Assembly: GCA_015061765.1 (NCBI GenBank)
Contig: SUVZ01000112.1
Span: forward strand, 1-10,050
DNA length: 10,050 nt
Origin: Lentisphaerota bacterium
GTDB taxonomy: Bacteria; Verrucomicrobiota; Kiritimatiellia; RFP12; UBA1067
Direction: 5' to 3'
The position numbers and the translations under genes are program-made. The notes beneath the pieces were generated by a model. The model did no database searches and had not been told where the DNA came from. It saw only the letters and a program-made list of their open reading frames with translations. Within the stretch, counting starts at the first letter, position 1; the number at the start of each line of letters is the position of its first letter. This document shows positions 7,863 through 10,050 of the stretch, piece after piece.

Positions 7863-7958
7863 ATGAATGTTAAAGTGAACTGGAAAGAGCTCGCCAGTTA
7901 TGGGGTAACTGACCCTTGCGGTAAGGGTCAAGTGACCCTCGTGGTAAGGGTCAAGTGA
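7863..7958 (+). CDS. Small ORF of 31 codons running into the tandem repeats
   Basis: ATG 7863 is preceded by AAGGA at 7850-7854, eight bases away, a usable ribosome binding site. The peptide starts MNVKVNWKELASYGVTDP and its last dozen residues are encoded by the palindromic repeats, ending at TGA 7956-7958 inside the second full repeat. Because the 23-bp unit is not a multiple of three, each extra copy changes frame, so the C-terminus would differ with repeat number. I recognise no family. It could be a leader-type peptide, a small protein cut short by repeat expansion, or chance. Coding status is unproven. Confidence 0.25.
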   Translation: MNVKVNWKELASYGVTDPCGKGQVTLVVRVK

Positions 7959-7988
7959 CCCTTAGGGCAAAGGTCAAGTGCCCCTCAT
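7902..7988. repeat. 23-bp tandem repeats with palindromic core, about 3.5 copies
   Basis: Units begin at 7920, 7943 and 7966, each 23 bp, on the pattern GGTAAGGGTCAAGTGACCCT plus three variable bases. The first two are identical over 20 bases; the third is diverged (GGCAAAGGTCAAGTGCCCCT). A shortened copy lacking 7 internal bases precedes them (about 7902-7919). The core AGGGTCA-AG-TGACCCT is an inverted repeat with 7-bp arms (7924-7939 and 7947-7962). The same arms can also pair across the unit junctions (for example 7910-7916 with 7924-7930), so alternative hairpins are possible. The period of 23 bp is close to two helical turns. Protein-binding operator array, minisatellite, or RNA structure are all possible. 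Confidence 0.85.
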
Positions 7989-8060
7989 TGCAAGTTTGGG
8001 TAAGTATTAATGCTGAGGGCGCAACCAACCATTTCATCTAATATTTAATATTTCATCATG

Positions 8061-8069
8061 TGGTATAAT
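8061..8069 (+). promoter_or_regulatory. Extended -10 promoter of the ATPase/nuclease gene (predicted leaderless)
   Basis: TGGTATAAT is a consensus extended -10 element (TG-N-TATAAT). Only eight bases separate it from ATG 8078, so transcription starting about 7 bases after the -10 would begin at or next to the start codon. No Shine-Dalgarno sequence is present and no -35 hexamer is recognisable at normal spacing, which suits an extended -10. The sequence just upstream is very AT-rich (33 of 40 bases in 8031-8070) with a tandem AATATTT pair at 8040-8053 and a TTTCATC direct repeat at 8032 and 8051. Confidence 0.65.
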
Positions 8070-8077
8070 ATGCGCAA

Positions 8078-9643
8078 ATGAAACCGATAGCGACATCTAC
8101 GAGCGATTTTGCCACCCTTATCAGGAAGGGCGGCATTTACGTTGACAAGACGGCGTATTTCCACCGTCTTGTCTCCAATGAGATGAACAATCTCCTCTTT
8201 CTCGCCCGTCCGCGTCGGTTCGGGAAGTCGCTCATGATCACCGCCCTGAAGGAAATCTTCTCAGGGCGGCGTGAGCTATTTGAGGGACTTGCCATCTCCA
8301 AGACGGACTGGAAGTGGGAGAAGTGGCCGGTAATCCATTTCGAGTTTGCAGATGTCGATACAACGAGCATTGAGTCGTTTGAGCGCGAGTTTGCAGTACA
8401 TGTGAAGGGGCGTCTCGCGAATACGGATTATGTTTATGACGACTCAATGTCTCCGGCGGCAAATTTCGGTGCTGCGATAGATTCACTTTCTAAAGCCAAT
8501 GGCGGCAACGGGGTTGTTGTTCTAATCGACGAATACGATGCACCAGTTTCCCACGCGCTTGACGACATTGCCAAGGCTGAGGCGATCCGTTCCCGCATGG
8601 GAGCGTTCTTCAGCATGATGAAAACGCGCACCGGTGCGATACGCTTTCTTATGATGACGGGAGTATCGAAGTTTACGAAGATGTCCGTGTTCTCCTGCCT
8701 CAACAACATCGTCGACATTTCGATGCGTAAGGAATATGCGACGATGCTCGGCTATACAGAGGAAGAGCTTGAGGCGAACTTCGAAGATCATCTGCGTGAA
8801 CATGCCGAAATAATGGGTAAGGCTTACGAAGATTACCGCGCTGAGATGAAGCGTTGGTACAACGGTTTTCGCTTTTCGCATATCAATCCGGCAACGGTGT
8901 ACAATCCGATTTCCGTTGCGCTTACTTTGGATGCGAAAGAACCTTATTTTCGAGCCACCTGGTCATCGACAGGTCGCCCGTCGTCGCTTATGAACTATCT
9001 TAAGCGTTCGGAAATGCTGGCAATAGATCCGGATAAAACTCAGTTTGTCTCTGAACAGGAATTTGATGTTACAAATCTTGCCGACCTGAAGCCAATCGGT
9101 ATGCTCTTTCAGACTGGCTATCTTACGATCAAGGATTATTCGGACGGTTTTTATACGCTTTCAGTTCCTGATGAGGAGGTGCGGCGGGATCTTAATATCC
9201 TTATGGCTGGCGTTGCTGCTGAAAAAGATGTAGCGTGGGCGGCAAGCTTGGGAGCAAAGCTCCGCGCCGGTGTATTCTCAGATTTCTTCCTCGGGCTCAA
9301 GTCGCTCTATGCGGCAATGGCCTACGGCTCGACGGAAGCAACCGTTCACGAAAACTCCTACGCCCGTTGCCTTTCGTTCCTTCTTGCCGGAAGCGGCTTC
9401 CGTTTCACGATGGAGGATATGCAGGCGAACGGACGCGCAGATATCGTGGCAAGTCATGTAAACGGCGTTTTCATTTTCGAACTTAAGGTTGGCGAGCCGG
9501 TAGACAGGGCGTTCAAGCAGATTCGCGAGAAGAATTATGCCGCGCCCTATCTTGCTTCGGGTCTTCCGATTCATCTCATCGGCCTTTCCTTCGACCCTGA
9601 AACCCGCCAGCTTGTTGATGCAGTGGCGGAAGAGTTCAAGTAG
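8078..9643 (+). CDS. AAA-ATPase-like protein with C-terminal PD-(D/E)XK nuclease-like domain
   Basis: The product has 521 residues, typical for the AAA-ATPase-like (PF09820) plus PD-(D/E)XK superfamily (PF08011) architecture. Residues 1-30 carry the family opening, with GGIYVDKT at 18-25. RPRRFGKS (44-51) is the degenerate P-loop of the family, which lacks a standard GxxxxGKS; VVLIDEYDAPV (about 147-157) is the Walker B. KRWYNGFRF near residue 263 and the following NP..I segment are also characteristic. The C-terminal domain has GRADIV (D455) and FIFELKV (E468, K470), the D...ExK nuclease motif, complete here. Family members are cytoplasmic, often multi-copy in gut bacteria, and of unproven function; defence or mobile-element roles have been suggested. 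The start fits the family N-terminus and sits directly after an extended -10 promoter, implying leaderless translation. It has no evident link with the upstream saccharide genes. It ends 21 nt before the dehydrogenase gene. Confidence 0.92.
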   Translation: MKPIATSTSDFATLIRKGGIYVDKTAYFHRLVSNEMNNLLFLARPRRFGKSLMITALKEIFSGRRELFEGLAISKTDWKWEKWPVIHFEFADVDTTSIESFEREFAVHVKGRLANTDYVYDDSMSPAANFGAAIDSLSKANGGNGVVVLIDEYDAPVSHALDDIAKAEAIRSRMGAFFSMMKTRTGAIRFLMMTGVSKFTKMSVFSCLNNIVDISMRKEYATMLGYTEEELEANFEDHLREHAEIMGKAYEDYRAEMKRWYNGFRFSHINPATVYNPISVALTLDAKEPYFRATWSSTGRPSSLMNYLKRSEMLAIDPDKTQFVSEQEFDVTNLADLKPIGMLFQTGYLTIKDYSDGFYTLSVPDEEVRRDLNILMAGVAAEKDVAWAASLGAKLRAGVFSDFFLGLKSLYAAMAYGSTEATVHENSYARCLSFLLAGSGFRFTMEDMQANGRADIVASHVNGVFIFELKVGEPVDRAFKQIREKNYAAPYLASGLPIHLIGLSFDPETRQLVDAVAEEFK

Positions 9644-9664
9644 AGTTGTAAAGCAGGTGTATAA

Positions 9665-10050
9665 ATGAAACCGATTGAATTCAAAGATAAGACTGTAGTC
9701 ATTACCGGAGCAGGAAGCGGTATGGGGCTTCTGGCGGCAAAAGAGTTTGTGCGCACGGGCGCGGCTGTTGTGATGTGCGACATCAATGGAGACGCGCTTG
9801 AACAGGCGGTGAAGGAAGTTGGTTCTAACGATTGCGATAGAATCTATCCGCTTGTCGTGGATGTCCGCAATTATGCCGATGCAGAGAAGGCGGCCGCCCT
9901 TGCGCTTGAAAAGACGGGACGTATCGACATTGTGATTCCCTTTGCCGGCGGGTATGAGCCGCGCATGTGCCAAAGTATAGTGCCGTTTTTTGAACAGCCC
10001 GTTGAAGTGCTGGACTGGGGTATCGACGTAAATCTCAAGGGAGCTATATA
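9665..10050 (+). CDS. Short-chain dehydrogenase/reductase (SDR), N-terminal part, 3'-truncated by window
   Basis: The frame is open from ATG 9665 to the window end (128 residues; classical SDRs have about 250). A weak AGGTG at 9655-9659 supports the start. TGAGSGMG (14-21) is the Rossmann nucleotide-binding motif TGxxxGxG, and CDIN after the second strand suggests NAD preference through its aspartate. A DV pair after the third strand and the VNLKGA helix (whose asparagine belongs to the catalytic tetrad) are as expected. The NNAG motif reads PFAGG, so its two asparagines are replaced. The catalytic Ser and YxxxK lie beyond the window. The product would be a cytoplasmic oxidoreductase, perhaps acting on a sugar or polyol; that substrate class is inferred from the cluster nearby and is weak. 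The 21-nt gap to the ATPase gene, with no hairpin between, allows co-transcription. Confidence 0.9.
   Translation, partial: MKPIEFKDKTVVITGAGSGMGLLAAKEFVRTGAAVVMCDINGDALEQAVKEVGSNDCDRIYPLVVDVRNYADAEKAAALALEKTGRIDIVIPFAGGYEPRMCQSIVPFFEQPVEVLDWGIDVNLKGAI

Larger units (their letters stand above)
7652..8077. other. Intergenic region of 426 bp with hairpin, short ORFs, tandem repeats and promoter
   Basis: I see no long gene here on either strand; the 67-codon minus-strand ORF at 7728-7931 runs through the repeats and has no recognisable product. In order the stretch holds a long hairpin right after the beta-helix gene, two short plus-strand ORFs (7756-7818 and 7863-7958), three near-identical 23-bp repeats plus a shortened copy, and an AT-rich promoter segment directly before the ATPase gene. 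The change from a cluster end to a new promoter makes this a transcription-unit boundary. Parts may be remnants of a decayed gene or mobile sequence, but I cannot identify one. Confidence 0.6.

Noticed and set aside
7902..7988. CRISPR array
   Set aside because: The units are directly adjacent 23-bp tandem copies with no unique spacers, and no cas genes are nearby.
7652..8077. Insertion sequence or integron attachment site
   Set aside because: No terminal inverted repeats, target duplications or transposase fragment were recognisable; the hairpin and repeats do not match an attC core arrangement.
9278..9973. Minus-strand ORF of 231 codons across the ATPase end and SDR start
   Set aside because: It spans two real plus-strand genes and their gap; the product looks like reverse-strand translation with no domain.

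Overview
The window (10,050 bp) looks like part of the chromosome of a polysaccharide-degrading bacterium, most likely of the PVC group (Kiritimatiellota, Lentisphaerota or Verrucomicrobiota) from an animal gut or similar plant-fibre habitat. The basis is indirect. There are secreted carbohydrate-active enzymes with a DUF4838 protein, no SusC/SusD pair, and a secreted protein combining a 'YIEATGTQYIDTG' module with a parallel beta-helix. There is also an AAA-ATPase-like/PD-(D/E)XK gene of the kind that is multi-copy in gut anaerobes. No rRNA or other phylogenetic marker is present, so the assignment is tentative.

Positions 1-7651 hold four same-strand genes with gaps of only 23, 33 and 23 nt, most with a clear Shine-Dalgarno sequence; they are probably one transcription unit. 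In order they are: the 3' part of a clan GH-A-like glycoside hydrolase (1-960); a secreted fusion of a GH28 polygalacturonase-like domain and an AXE1/CE7-type acetyl esterase domain (984-3374); a secreted DUF4838 protein (3408-5312); and a 771-residue secreted parallel beta-helix protein with a choice-of-anchor-Q-like motif and an unrecognised C-terminal domain (5336-7651). Together they suggest extracellular or periplasmic breakdown of an acetylated pectin or related plant polysaccharide. The substrate is inferred from GH28 and CE7, not shown.

Positions 7652-8077 contain no convincing large gene. The stretch holds a strong hairpin just after the last cluster gene (7675-7704), two very short ORFs, a run of 23-bp tandem repeats with a palindromic core (about 7902-7988), and an AT-rich extended -10 promoter (8061-8069). 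That promoter lies so close to the next ATG that the mRNA is predicted to be leaderless.

Positions 8078-9643 encode a 521-residue AAA-ATPase-like protein with a C-terminal PD-(D/E)XK nuclease-like domain. After 21 nt comes the start of a short-chain dehydrogenase/reductase gene (9665 to window end, incomplete), possibly co-transcribed. The most unusual parts are the two-enzyme fusion with an altered GH28 active-site motif, the beta-helix protein of mixed composition, and the repeat plus leaderless-promoter region in front of the ATPase/nuclease gene.
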